A DNA stretch of 64,000 bases from contig CAVTHT010000017.1 in assembly GCA_963734575.1 (NCBI GenBank), positions 331,053 through 395,052 on the forward strand, in the 5' to 3' direction. This document shows positions 37,638-47,998 of the stretch, one piece after another (the first letter of the stretch is position 1; each line of letters begins with the position of its first letter). This stretch comes from CAIWHR01 sp963734575 (GTDB lineage: Bacteria > Pseudomonadota > Gammaproteobacteria > Burkholderiales > Casimicrobiaceae). The translations under genes and the position numbers were made by a program. Under the pieces are notes generated by a model. That model saw only the letters and a list, made by a program, of their open reading frames with translations, was not told the DNA's origin and did not search any database.

Positions 37638-40184
37638 TTACCGCTGCCACAGGATTCGGGCAGCTTCGAGCGGTACCGCCACGCCGGAGTGGTGCGGTAT
37701 CACGCGCGCCGTGTAGTCGTCCGGAGGGCGTGCGGCGGACACGGCGCCGCTGTAGACATAGCCGCCGGAGGCGCTATCCAGCGGGCGAACGCGCTTCATC
37801 TCCTGTCGCACCGAAGCGCCGCCCATGACGCCTTCGGCATAGAGTTCCAGCCGCACCGCGTCGGGGTCGAGGCGATCGAGATACACCTCAACTTCGAAGA
37901 CGTGTTGCTCTGCGCGCGTGTCAAGCTTCACTTCGCCGAAGCGCAGTGCGCTCCATGCATGGGCGAGAGCGTGGCGCCAATCGACGATCTCCACGCCGCC
38001 CCGGCCCCTGTCGGCGGCCCGTGCGAGATAGGCCGAGGCTGCGGGGAGGTAGTGCTTCTCGGTGTATTCGCATACCGCGCGGTTGGTGGAAAAGCGCGGT
38101 GTCAATCGCGCCATGCTTTCCCGCATCCGTGCCACCCACGCGCGGGGAATGCCTTCTTCGTCGCGCGCATAGAACTCGGGAATTACCTCGCGTTCCAGCA
38201 GGTCGTAGAGCGCTTCGGCTTCGATGGCATCCCAGGCCGCATCGTCGCCGTGCTCCCGCCCGTCCCCCAACGCCCATCCCACTTGCGGCGTGTACGCTTC
38301 CGCCCACCAGCCGTCCAGCTCGGACACGTTGATGCCGCCGTTGACCAGCACTTTCATGCCGCTCGTTCCGCATGCTTCCCACGGGCGCCGCGGCGTGTTG
38401 AGCCACACGTCCACCCCCTGCACGAGGTGCTCCGTCAGGAGCATGTCGTAGTCGCCGAGGAAGATGACATGCCAGCGCGATTCGCGCTGGCGAATGAAGC
38501 GAATCCATTCCTGGATCATCGCCTGGCCCGCCTGGTCAGCTGGGTGAGCTTTGCCCGCGATGATGAGCTGCACGGGGCGTTCGGCGTTGCCCAGCAAGCT
38601 CAGGAGCCGCTCCTGATCATGCAGCAGCAGGTTCGGTCTCTTGTAGGTCGCGAAGCGCCGGGCAAAGCCCAGCGTCAATGCCTCGGGATCGAATAGATGC
38701 CTCGCCGCATCGACCTCTTCCGGCGGGGCGTCCGACGCCGCCAGCTGCCGCGACAGTCGTTCGCGAGCGTATTCGACGAGCGACCGGCGCGCGGCGGCGC
38801 GAAATCGCCAGAGCTCGGCGTCGGAGATGCAGAGCATGTCCTGCTCGAGTGTCTGCACGGTCCCCAGCCAGCGATGCTTGCCGCAGGTTTGCGTCCAGAC
38901 ATGGTCGGCATCCGCCGAGTCCCAGGTCGGCATGTGGACGCCGTTGGTCACGTGTCCGACCGGAATTTCCTCCTGCGGCCAGCGCTCGAAGAGCGGCAGG
39001 AAGATGCGTCGGCTCACCTCGCCATGCAAGCGACTCACGCCGTTCACCGCGCCGCTCCCACGAATCGCCAGATAAGCCATGTTGAAAGGCTCGGACGAGT
39101 CGTTCGGATCCTGGCGGCCCAGGGCCAGCAGATCGCGGAATGCGATGCCGAGCTCCCTTCGTGCGTAACCGACGAGATATTGATGCATGAGCGCCGGCGC
39201 GAAACGATCGAAGCCAGCGGCCACCGCGGTGTGGGTGGTAAAGAGGTTGCCTGCCCTGGTGACGGCCAGCGCGGCCTCGAACGAGCGGCCGGTCTCCTGC
39301 ATGAAGCTTCGGGCGCGCTCCAGCACCGCAAACGCCGCATGACCTTCGTTCAGGTGGCAGACTTCCGGCCGGATGCCAAGCGCGGCGAGGAGTCGCCATC
39401 CGCCGATGCCGAGCAGCATTTCCTGCTTCAGGCGAAGCTCCGGCCCGCCTCCGTAGAGCTCGCTGGTAATTCCCCGATGCGCTGGGTAATTCGCCATGTC
39501 ATTGCTGTCCAGCAGGTACAGCTTCGCGCGACCGACCTGAACCTGCCAGGCGCGCAACCAGACCGAGTAACCGGGTAAGGCAATCTCCAGCCGCAACCAC
39601 TCCCCATTCGGCTTGCGCAGCGGCGTGATCGGCAATTGGCCTGGGTCGTTGTACGGAAAGAGCGCCTGTTGTGCGCCTTCCTTGTCGATCACCTGGCGAA
39701 AATAGCCTTGCTGGTAGAGCAGCCCCACGCCGACCAGCGGGACGCCGAGATCGCTGGCGGCCTTGAGCTGATCACCCGCGACATTGCCCAGGCCGCCCGA
39801 GAAAATCGGCAGCGCGTCGCTCAGCATGAATTCCATGCCGAAATACGCAACGCAGCTCAGCGAAGATTGCGGGTAGGTTTGCTGAAACCATGCGGGCGCC
39901 TCCGCAGCATCGCGCCTCGCTTGCACCAGATCGTCGACGTTCTTGCGGAATGCGGTATCGGCGAGTTCGCGCCGTAGTTTGTCCCGGGATACCGTCTGCA
40001 GGACGACCCACGGGTTATGCGTGAGCTCCCACAGCACCGGATCGAGCCGCCGCCACACCCGGTCGGTGGCGTGGTTCCACGACGAGCGCATGTCGAGGGC
40101 AAGCTCGGCGAGGGCGTCCCAACCCTCGACGTCCGCTGACGAAAGAAGCTCCTTGGGATGGCTGACTCGCGCCTGTTCACTCAT
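37638..40184 (-). CDS. glgP: Alpha-glucan phosphorylase
   Basis: An intact protein of about 848 residues of the alpha-glucan (maltodextrin) phosphorylase family, which releases glucose 1-phosphate from glycogen with pyridoxal phosphate. It opens with a DUF3417-like region and shows YFGMEFMLSDALPIFSGGLG, PEVCHLNEGHAAFAVLE, LTLGFARRFATYKRPNL and RPWEACGTSGMKVLVNGG (phosphate and PLP site). Its start overlaps the pgm stop by eight bases, so glycogen breakdown is directly coupled to phosphoglucomutase. Confidence 0.95.
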   Translation of the reverse strand: MSEQARVSHPKELLSSADVEGWDALAELALDMRSSWNHATDRVWRRLDPVLWELTHNPWVVLQTVSRDKLRRELADTAFRKNVDDLVQARRDAAEAPAWFQQTYPQSSLSCVAYFGMEFMLSDALPIFSGGLGNVAGDQLKAASDLGVPLVGVGLLYQQGYFRQVIDKEGAQQALFPYNDPGQLPITPLRKPNGEWLRLEIALPGYSVWLRAWQVQVGRAKLYLLDSNDMANYPAHRGITSELYGGGPELRLKQEMLLGIGGWRLLAALGIRPEVCHLNEGHAAFAVLERARSFMQETGRSFEAALAVTRAGNLFTTHTAVAAGFDRFAPALMHQYLVGYARRELGIAFRDLLALGRQDPNDSSEPFNMAYLAIRGSGAVNGVSRLHGEVSRRIFLPLFERWPQEEIPVGHVTNGVHMPTWDSADADHVWTQTCGKHRWLGTVQTLEQDMLCISDAELWRFRAAARRSLVEYARERLSRQLAASDAPPEEVDAARHLFDPEALTLGFARRFATYKRPNLLLHDQERLLSLLGNAERPVQLIIAGKAHPADQAGQAMIQEWIRFIRQRESRWHVIFLGDYDMLLTEHLVQGVDVWLNTPRRPWEACGTSGMKVLVNGGINVSELDGWWAEAYTPQVGWALGDGREHGDDAAWDAIEAEALYDLLEREVIPEFYARDEEGIPRAWVARMRESMARLTPRFSTNRAVCEYTEKHYLPAASAYLARAADRGRGGVEIVDWRHALAHAWSALRFGEVKLDTRAEQHVFEVEVYLDRLDPDAVRLELYAEGVMGGASVRQEMKRVRPLDSASGGYVYSGAVSAARPPDDYTARVIPHHSGVAVPLEAARILWQR

Positions 40185-41850
40185 GGTCGCCCGGCGAAGA
40201 GGGTGACGCAATCGCCCGGTCGACGATCGCCTGCGCTTCGGCCAGGATGCGCTGCAGGTGATCCGTACCGCTGAAACTCTCGGCGTAGATCTTGTAGATG
40301 TCTTCCGTGCCCGAGGGACGTGCAGCGAACCAGCCACTTCGCGCGATCACCTTGATGCCGCCGATCGGCGCCCCGTTGCCCGGCGCATTACTCAAAATGC
40401 TCGCGATCTTCTCGCCGGCGAGCTCGGTTGCCTTGATTCGCTGTGGTGTGAGTGCCGCGAGCTGCTTCTTTTGTTGCGGCGTGGCCGGCGCCTCGACACG
40501 GTCGGCGACCGGGTTGCCGAATTCATCTGCGAGTGCGTTGTACAACGTGCCGGGGTCGCGCCCGCGGTGCGCGGTGATTTCGGCCGAGAGCAGCGCCGGG
40601 ACGATGCCATCCTTGTCGGTAGTCCAGACCGATCCGTCGCAGCGCAGGAAGGATGCGCCGGCGCTTTCCTCGCCCCCGAAACCGAGCGAGCCGTCCAGCA
40701 GGCCGGCGGCGAACCACTTGAATCCGACCGGCACTTCGTAGAGCGTGCGGCCGAGCCGCGCGGCCACCAGGTCGATCACGCGCGTGCTGACGATCGTCTT
40801 GCCGACGGCAGCCTTCTTTCCCCATCCCGGTCGATGCGCGAACAGATAATCGATCGCGACCGACAGGTAATGATTCGGCGGGAGCAAGCCGTATTTCGCA
40901 GTGACGATGCCATGGCGGTCATGATCGGTGTCGCAGGCGAACGCGATGTCGAAGCGGTCCTGGAGCTCGAGCAGGCGCTGCATTGCGTAGGGTGACGATG
41001 GGTCCATGCGGATCCGGCCGTCCCAGTCGAGCGTCATGAAGCGAAACGTCGGGTCCACCTCGTCGCTGACGACGGTGAGGTCGAGCCGGTAACGCTCGGC
41101 GATGCGCGCCCAGTAGTGCACCCCCGCGCCGCCGAGCGGATCGACACCGACGCGGAGCTTCGCGTCGCGGATCGCGTCCATGTCGATGACGTTGCCGAGA
41201 TCTGCGACGTAGCCATCGATGAAGTCGTGACGATGCGTCGTCGCCGCATGTAACGCTCGCGCATGCGTGATGCGCTTGACGCCGTCCAGGCCGTGCTCGA
41301 GAAGGCCGTTGGCCTCGGCCTCGATCCAGCCGGTGATGTCCTCGCCGGCGGGACCGCCGTGCGGCGGGTTGTACTTGAACCCACCGCTGTCGGGCGGGTT
41401 GTGCGAGGGCGTCACGACGATGCCGTCCGCGAGCCCCGAAGTGCGGCCGCGGTTGTGGGTCAGGATCGCGTGCGAGATGGCGGGCGTCGGTGTGTATTCG
41501 TCGTGCGTGGCCAGCATGACGTCGACGCCATTGGCTGCCAGCACTTCGAGTGCGCTGGCGCACGCGGGCTGCGACAGCGCGTGGGTGTCGATGCCGAGGA
41601 AGAGCGGCCCGTCGATGTCACGGCTCTTTCGATACGCGCAGATCGCCTGCGTGATCGCCAGCACATGCCATTCGTTGAACGAGCTGTCGAACGACGAGCC
41701 ACGGTGTCCCGAGGTGCCGAACGCGACGCGCTGCGCCGGCACGGAGGGGTCGGGGACGTCCGTGTAGTACGCCGTGACGAGCCTTGGCACGTCGCATAGC
41801 AGCGAAAGCGGTGCGGCCTTGCCGGCGAGAGGGCTGACCGTGGTGGCCAT
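40177..41850 (-). CDS. pgm: Phosphoglucomutase (alpha-D-glucose-specific)
   Basis: An intact 557-residue alpha-phosphohexomutase that interconverts glucose 1- and 6-phosphate. The phosphoserine is in GIVVTPSHNPPDSGG, the metal loop in DTDHDRHG, the sugar loop in GFGGEESAGAS and the phosphate-binding loop in ARPSGTEDIYK. AFGTSGHRGSS near residue 44 marks the family. It lies between tal and glgP and links glycogen breakdown to the oxidative pentose phosphate enzymes in the same operon. Confidence 0.97.
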   Translation of the reverse strand: MATTVSPLAGKAAPLSLLCDVPRLVTAYYTDVPDPSVPAQRVAFGTSGHRGSSFDSSFNEWHVLAITQAICAYRKSRDIDGPLFLGIDTHALSQPACASALEVLAANGVDVMLATHDEYTPTPAISHAILTHNRGRTSGLADGIVVTPSHNPPDSGGFKYNPPHGGPAGEDITGWIEAEANGLLEHGLDGVKRITHARALHAATTHRHDFIDGYVADLGNVIDMDAIRDAKLRVGVDPLGGAGVHYWARIAERYRLDLTVVSDEVDPTFRFMTLDWDGRIRMDPSSPYAMQRLLELQDRFDIAFACDTDHDRHGIVTAKYGLLPPNHYLSVAIDYLFAHRPGWGKKAAVGKTIVSTRVIDLVAARLGRTLYEVPVGFKWFAAGLLDGSLGFGGEESAGASFLRCDGSVWTTDKDGIVPALLSAEITAHRGRDPGTLYNALADEFGNPVADRVEAPATPQQKKQLAALTPQRIKATELAGEKIASILSNAPGNGAPIGGIKVIARSGWFAARPSGTEDIYKIYAESFSGTDHLQRILAEAQAIVDRAIASPSSPGDHE

Positions 41851-41868
41851 GTCGGTGTCGGGATGCGA

Positions 41869-42987
41869 TCAGACGGGAAGGGAAGTCGGCCATGGCATCC
41901 GATGGTCACCGCGGAGCTGTGAGCTCCTTTCCGCGATGCGCGACAACAGCGCCTTCCACGATTTCGAGAAGGCGTCGGCACCTTCGCGTTGAAGACGTGT
42001 GGCGAGCGCGTCGGTATCGACGCCTTCGCGCCTGAACTCCTCGAGCACTGCCTCGGCGTCGCCACCGGCGACCTGCATTACAGGGCCGAGCTTGCCATGA
42101 TCGGCGAACGCCAGCAGCGTCTTTTCGGGAATCGTGTCGATCGTATCCGGTGCTGCGAGCGCCTCGATGTAGAGCGTGTCGCGCGCGGCGGGGTCCTTGG
42201 TGCCGGTGCTGGCCCAGAGCAGTCGTTGCGGTCGGGCGCCGGCTTGGGCGAGCCTTTGCCAGCGCGCTGACGCGAGCAGGTCGTGGTACGCCTTGTAGGT
42301 GCGCATCGCGATGGCGATGCCGAGGCGGTTCTGGAATGGCGGTGAGATCTCTTCCTTCACCGCAACGTCCCACCGGCTCACGAACAGTGAGGCGACCGAT
42401 GCGACCTTCGGATCGAGGCCGGCAGCAACTCGACGCTCGATGCCGCGCAGATACGCGTCGGCCGCGGCGAGGTACTGCTCGCGTGAGAAGAGCAAGGTGA
42501 CGTTGATCGGCACGCCGCCGAAGATCGATTCCTCGATCGCCGGTATGCCCGCTGGCGTACCCGGAATCTTGATGAAGAGATTCGGTCGTGCGGCCGCCGC
42601 ATGCTGTTGCGCCGCGGCGCGGACCGTCCCTGCCGAGTCGTCGGCGAGGAGCGGCGACACCTCCAGCGAAACCCAGCCGTCGACGCCGTCGCTCACTTCG
42701 AAGGCCGGTCGGAACAGGTCGGCCGCCTGACGCAGATCTTCCAGCGCAAGCGCGATGAAGAGATCCTCGCCCGACACGCCCTGGCGTGCGAGCTTGCCGA
42801 TTGCCTCGTCGTACGCGCCACCCGTTCCGATCGCATGCTCGAAGATCGTCGGATTCGAGGTGAGTCCCGTCACCGACAGCTCCGAAGCGTAGCGTGCAAG
42901 CGTGCCGTTCGCGAGGATGTCCCGCGAGATGTTGTCGAGCCACAGGCTCTGCCCGAGGTCGTGCAGCGCTCGGGCGTTGAGGTTCAT
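41869..42987 (-). CDS. tal: Transaldolase
   Basis: A 372-residue TalB-like transaldolase of the longer type that often stands in pentose phosphate operons. It starts with LGQSLWLDNISRDIL and VTGLTSNPTIFEHAI; the Schiff-base Lys is in NLFIKIPGT, followed by PINVTLLFSREQYLA and LLWASTGTKDP. It transfers a dihydroxyacetone unit between sedoheptulose 7-phosphate and glyceraldehyde 3-phosphate. It overlaps the HAD gene by four bases (ATGA). Confidence 0.95.
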   Translation of the reverse strand: MNLNARALHDLGQSLWLDNISRDILANGTLARYASELSVTGLTSNPTIFEHAIGTGGAYDEAIGKLARQGVSGEDLFIALALEDLRQAADLFRPAFEVSDGVDGWVSLEVSPLLADDSAGTVRAAAQQHAAAARPNLFIKIPGTPAGIPAIEESIFGGVPINVTLLFSREQYLAAADAYLRGIERRVAAGLDPKVASVASLFVSRWDVAVKEEISPPFQNRLGIAIAMRTYKAYHDLLASARWQRLAQAGARPQRLLWASTGTKDPAARDTLYIEALAAPDTIDTIPEKTLLAFADHGKLGPVMQVAGGDAEAVLEEFRREGVDTDALATRLQREGADAFSKSWKALLSRIAERSSQLRGDHRMPWPTSLPV

Positions 42988-43673
42988 CGCTTCTCCAATC
43001 TCTTCGCGACGTCGAGACCGACCAGATCGCCGATGCACTCGACCGTGAAGTCGGCCGTCGGGTAGTTGGCGACTTCGATCGCATCGAACGCGTAGTGCCC
43101 CTGGCGCGGGAAGACGGTCGTGAGCCGTTGCTGAAGGAGTCGTTTCATCGCTGTCAGGATCCGCATCTTGTCGTCGACCAGCACATAGTGATGGGCCGGA
43201 TAATGGCGCTGCACCGCGTCGAGCATCTGTTCCTTGTGGACGTAGATCAGGACGCGACCGTGGACGGCCTCCCACAGGCCGGAGCGCTGCACCTTGCGCG
43301 GCTGGAAGACAACGTCGCCATCGGAAAGGATCACCGTCGGGCCGGACTTGCCGAGGTGCTCGATGACGTCGAGCGCGCGCGGAAAGAGGCGCTCGGCGAA
43401 CGGGTAGTCGACGAGGAAGCTCGACATCAGCAGCAGCCGCTGGTCATACTGGCCACCGTGTTCGGCCACGGCGCGATAGCGTTGCAGCGCACCGAGATAG
43501 TCGGCGTACCCGCCATCCCTGCGCAGTTCATCGAATATCGTCCAGTAGCGATCGGCGCTCGCCACGCCGAATTCGCACTCGAGGTGGCGCTTCAGGTCGA
43601 CGATGATCCGGTCGTTGTCGAGCAGCGTGTTGTCGACGTCCAGCAGGAACACCACGTCCGATTTCACGCGCAT
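42984..43673 (-). CDS. HAD-family hydrolase
   Basis: A 229-residue haloacid-dehalogenase-type phosphatase. Motif I is FLLDVDNTLLDND, motif II VILSDGDV and motif IV VLVDDKMRI, so the catalytic Asp pair is intact. The ATG at 43673 is used; its first ten bases overlap the end of zwf. The gene lies between zwf and tal, so a sugar-phosphate substrate (for example 6-phosphogluconate or a pentose phosphate) is a reasonable guess. Confidence 0.85.
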   Translation of the reverse strand: MRVKSDVVFLLDVDNTLLDNDRIIVDLKRHLECEFGVASADRYWTIFDELRRDGGYADYLGALQRYRAVAEHGGQYDQRLLLMSSFLVDYPFAERLFPRALDVIEHLGKSGPTVILSDGDVVFQPRKVQRSGLWEAVHGRVLIYVHKEQMLDAVQRHYPAHHYVLVDDKMRILTAMKRLLQQRLTTVFPRQGHYAFDAIEVANYPTADFTVECIGDLVGLDVAKRLEKR

Positions 43674-45107
43674 CCCCCAGCGGCGGCGTTGGTTTCGGGC
43701 GAGGGGTTGTGCCAGCCACCGTCGCCGGCGATCAGCAGATCGGCGGCGGCCGGACCCCATGTCCCCGGCGCGTACGCAAGCGCGGTGTTGTGAGTTGCGA
43801 GCACCGGGTCGACGACGGCCCAGGCGGCTTCGACCGCGTCCTGGCTGGTGAAGAGCGCGCTCTCGCCAGCCATCGCATCCCCGAGCAGCCGTTCGTAGGG
43901 CGAATCATCGCTTTGCGGATCTTCGCAAAGATAGAGTTCGCGCTGCTCGCCCACGAACTCCTTGCCCGGGCGCTTGACGCGAGCGGCGAGCGCCAGTGCC
44001 GATGCGGGCTGCAGCTTGATTCGCAGATAGTTGGCGCGGCCCTCGATCGGCGCGGAGTCGTCGAACAGCTTCTGCGGGGGCGGCTTCAACTGAACCAGCA
44101 CCTCGACCGCGGTGTTCGGCAGCAGCTTGCCTGCACGCAGGTACCACGGCACGTCGGCCCAGCGCCACGAGTCGATGAAAAGCCGCAATGCACAGAAGGT
44201 CTCCACGTCGGAATCGGCCGCGACATCCTTCTCGTTGCGGTAACCCAGGTACTGGCCGCGCACCACGTCCTCGGGGGTCAACGCGCGCATCGCGTGAAAC
44301 ACGGCCGCTTTTTCGCTGTGTACCGCGGCATAGCTCTGGTAGGAAGGCGGCTCCATCGCGAGCAGCGCGACGATCTGGAACACGTGATTCTCGATCACGT
44401 CGCGCAGGCAGCCTGCACTTTCGTAGAAGCGGCCGCGCCGGCCGATGCCGAAGCTCTCGGCCATCGTGACCTGAACGCTGGCGACGTGGTTGCGGTTCCA
44501 GATCGGCTCGAGAAACGAATTCGCGAATCGGAAATAGAGGATGTTCATGATCGCCTCCTTTCCGAGATAGTGGTCGATGCGAAAGATCGACGACTCCGGG
44601 AATACCGAATGCGCGATCGCGCCGAGCTCGATGGCGGAAGCGAGATCGCGGCCGAAGGGCTTTTCGACGATGAGGCGGGCCTGCTCGCCGAGCCCATTGA
44701 CGCCCAGGCTCGTGATCACCGTCGCGAACAAGCGCCGGCGGTATGGCGAGGTAATACGCCGGGCGCCGTGCCTCACCGAGCGCGCTCTTCAGCGCGCGGA
44801 ATGTCGCCGGATCCTCGTAGTCGCCGCTCACGTAGCGCAGCAGCGCGGTCAGGCGATCGAATGCGGGCTCGTCGTCGATGGTGGTTTCACGGCTCACGCT
44901 CTCACGAACGCGCTGCTGCACTTCCTCCGCCGTCCATCGGGACGATGCGACACCGATGACCGGCACCGTCAACGCCCCGGACTTCACCATCGCATAGAGG
45001 GCCGGGAAGATCTTCCTGCTGGCGAGGTCGCCGGTGAAGCCGAAGACGACCAGTGCGTCGGAGTGCGGCTCGTCATTGGCATGGCGTGCCGTCGCCGGCG
45101 CACTCAT
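43664..45107 (-). CDS. zwf: Glucose-6-phosphate dehydrogenase (one frameshift)
   Basis: The first enzyme of the oxidative pentose phosphate route. The coenzyme loop is GFTGDLASRKIFPALY, the lysine of EKPFGRDL follows, and the active site is FRIDHYLGKEA. The frame changes near 44735, between YYLAIPPALV and the segment before RLIVEKPFG. The ATG at 45107 overlaps the stop of the gnd remnant as ATGA. The length, about 480 residues, is normal. Confidence 0.94.
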
Positions 45108-45277
45108 TTGGGGACCTCGCGTGCACGCTCGACGTGGCCGCCGCATTGGTGGCGCATTTCACGATGGGAAACCGCCGCCATCCGCGAGTCGTAGACGACG
45201 CACTCGTGGCCCTTCTTCATCAGGCGCGGCACCATGCTCGCATTCATGCGACCCAAGCCGATCATTCCGAGCTGCAT
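45104..45277 (-). pseudogene. gnd: 6-phosphogluconate dehydrogenase remnant (57 aa, N-terminal only)
   Basis: The frame opens with MQLGMIGLGRM, then VPRLMKKGHECVVYD, the NADP-binding start of GndA-type 6-phosphogluconate dehydrogenase (normally about 300 residues or more). After residue 35 the family sequence stops and a short unrelated tail follows to a TGA. That TGA overlaps the zwf start as ATGA, and the start overlaps the tkt end by 16 bases, so the operon packing is kept around the deletion. Without the catalytic domain it cannot decarboxylate 6-phosphogluconate. Either a true internal deletion or an assembly collapse could produce it. Confidence 0.75.
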
Positions 45278-47364
45278 CGTCGTGGCGCCTGGCGCATTAC
45301 CGCGAGCGCGCGCTTGCCCACGTTCTCGACGGTAAAGCCGAATGCGCGCAACAGGACATCGCCCGGTGCCGATGCGCCGAAACGCTCGAGCCCGAGGATG
45401 TCGCCGTCGTCTCCGACGTAGCGATGCCAACCTTGCGTTACGCCTGCTTCCACGGCGAGACGGGCACGGATCGACGGCGCCAGCACGCTGTCGCGGTATG
45501 CCTTGGGTTGTGCGTCGAAGAGCTCCCAGCTCGGCATCGAAACAACGCGCGCATGAACGCCCTTGCGCCATTAGTACCTGCGCCGCCGCGACGACCAGGC
45601 CGACCTCCGAGCCCGTCGCAATCAGGATCAATTCGGCCTTGCGGTCGGGCGGATCGGCCAGCACGTAAGCACCACGTCGCAGACCATCGGCGTCGGCAAA
45701 CTGTGTGCGGTCGAGCGTGGCGACGTTTTGCCGGGTCAGGATCAGCGCCACGGGCCGATCGCGCGTTTCGAGTGCGACGCGCCAGGCGACCGCCGTTTCG
45801 TTGGCATCGCAGGGACGGATGACGATCAGATGCGGGACCGAGCGCAGGCCGGCGAGCTGCTCGATCGGCTGATGCGTGGACCCGTCCTCACCCAGGGCGA
45901 TGCTGTCGTGAGTGAAGACGTAGACCACGTGCAGGCCCATCAGCGCGGCCAGGCGGATCGGCGGCCGCATGTAATCGGAGAACACCAGGAACGTTGCGCC
46001 GAAAGGCACGGTTCCGCCGTGCGCAGCCAACCCGTTCAGAATTGCACCCATGCCGTGCTCGCGCACGCCGAAGTGCAGATTGCGTCCAGCGCGACTCCAG
46101 CCGCCACCGTCCGAACCCTGTCGATCGAAGGCATTCGCGCCGGGCGGCTCGAAGTCGCCCAGGCCGGTGAGCGCCGTGTAGTCGATGGGTCGAGATCCGC
46201 AGAGCCGCCGATGAGCGCCGGCAGACGGGGAGCGATCGCGTTCATCACCTTGCCTGACGCAACGCGGGTGGCCATGCCTTTGGCGTCGGCAGGGAATGCA
46301 GGAACGTCCGCATCCCAGTCGGCCGGCATCTCGGCGTTGATGAGCTGCTCGAGCTCGCGCGCTGGTTCGGGATAAGCCCTTGCATACGCGGCGAACCGGT
46401 CGCCCCACGCGGCCTCCGCTTGCGCGCCTCGGTCCAGCGCCCGACGAAAATACGCAAGCGCTGCATCGGGCACGACAAACGCGGGCTCTGCGGGCCAGCC
46501 GAGATTTCGCTTGGTCGCGCGCACTTCTTCTTCGCCGAGTGGCGAACCATGCGCTTCGAACGAATCCTGCTTGCTCGGCGAGCCATAGCCGAGATGCGTG
46601 CGCACCAGGATCAACGACGGGCGTCCGGTTTCGGCCCGGGCCGCACGCAGTGCCTGATCGATGGCCCCGAGGTCGTTGCCGTCTCCGACCGACTGCGTGT
46701 GCCAGCCGTACGCCTCGAAGCGTCGGGCGCGGTCCTCGGTGAAGGTGATGTCGGTGCCCGCCGAGAGCGTCACCCGATTGTCGTCGTACAGATAGATCAG
46801 CTTGCCGAGCTTGAGATGGCCAGCGAGCGATGCGACCTCCGATGCGATGCCCTCCATCAGATCGCCGTCGCTCACGATGGCGTAGGTCCAATGATCGATG
46901 ATCTCGAAGCCATCGCGGTTGTAACGCGCAGCCAGATGCGCTTCCGCCATCGCTATGCCGACGCCGTTGCCGAAGCCTTGTCCGAGGGGTCCCGTGGTGA
47001 CCTCGACTCCCGGCGTCACGCCGTGCTCCGGGTGACCGGGGGTGAGACTGCCCCATTGGCGGAACTGCCTGATTTGCTCGAGTGACAGTTCGTAGCCTGT
47101 CACGTGGAGCAGGCTGTACAGCAGCATCGATCCGTGTCCCGCGGAAAGCACGAAGCGATCGCGGTCGAACCAGCGGGGATTGGCCGGATTGTGTTTGAGG
47201 AACCGCGTCCAGAGCACATGGGCCATTGGCGCCGCGCCGAGCGGGAGCCCGGGGTGGCCGCTGTTGGCTTTCTGCACCGCATCGATCGAGAGGAAGCGCA
47301 GGGTGTTGATGCAAAGATCGTCCAGCGCGAGGGCTGGATCATGCGTAGCGGACGCCGAATTCAT
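45262..47364 (-). CDS. tkt: Transketolase (two frameshifts)
   Basis: A ThDP enzyme that moves two-carbon units between pentose phosphates. Motifs are SGHPGLPLGAAPMAHVLW, TTGPLGQGFGNGVG, the ThDP/metal segment VSDGDLMEGIASEVASLAGH, HLGYGSPSKQDSFEAHG, FGVREHGMGAILNG and HDSIALGEDGSTHQP. Frame changes fall near 46185 and 45570. The total, about 700 residues, is close to the usual length. It is the first gene of the operon; the ATG is at 47364. Confidence 0.94.
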
Positions 47365-47490
47365 GCGAGCTATGCTCCCCGCGCAAACGGATCGTCTCCG
47401 GTGGCACCAGACGTGCGCGACCTACCCTCGCTTTGACGCTTTGCAGCCCCGCCCGTTCCCGGATCGGGAACGGACGCGGACGTGGCGCGC

Positions 47491-47952
47491 CTACCTCGTC
47501 GGCACCGGCATCATGGGACTGCCCGAGGCCCCTTGCTGGTCCATCATCGACTGCATCATCAGCTGCATCATGTCCATGCGCTGGTCCATCATCTGCATCT
47601 GCGTCTTCTGGTCCACCGCCTTGCCCTTCATGCCCTTGCCATCGCCGCCCATCATGGGGCCGCCGTGGTGCATGACGTGGATGTCGTCCATCATCGCCAT
47701 TCCTTGCTGCATTTCCTGCCGCTGCTCGGCCATGAGCGCCTGACGCTCGTCTGCCGTCGCCACGGTCGCCATCTTCTCGTGCAGCGCCTGCAACTTCTTC
47801 ATGTGCTCGTCCATCGGGCCCATGCTCGGTGAGCCGGACTGCGTGGTGGGGGAGGTGGATCTCGGCGCAGGCACTTTCGCGTCCTGCGCCGAGGACATGC
47901 CCACGGCGAGGAGGACGGCCGCACCAACGACAACTGCAATCGATCTGCTCAT
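47491..47952 (-). CDS. Secreted Met/His-rich small protein
   Basis: A 153-residue protein with a signal peptide (SIAVVVGAAVLLAVGMSSAQ). The mature part has Met-rich repeats (MDEHMKKLQALHEKM, MAMMDDIHVMHHGG, MQMMDQRMDMM). Such Met/His-rich periplasmic proteins often bind copper or act as envelope-stress chaperones, but nothing here fixes the role. It is followed upstream by a small membrane protein on the same strand. Confidence 0.65.
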   Translation of the reverse strand: MSRSIAVVVGAAVLLAVGMSSAQDAKVPAPRSTSPTTQSGSPSMGPMDEHMKKLQALHEKMATVATADERQALMAEQRQEMQQGMAMMDDIHVMHHGGPMMGGDGKGMKGKAVDQKTQMQMMDQRMDMMQLMMQSMMDQQGASGSPMMPVPTR

Positions 47953-47998
47953 GAGAGTTTCCAAATTTGGTTAAGTGAATGGGCAACGCACACGGCGC

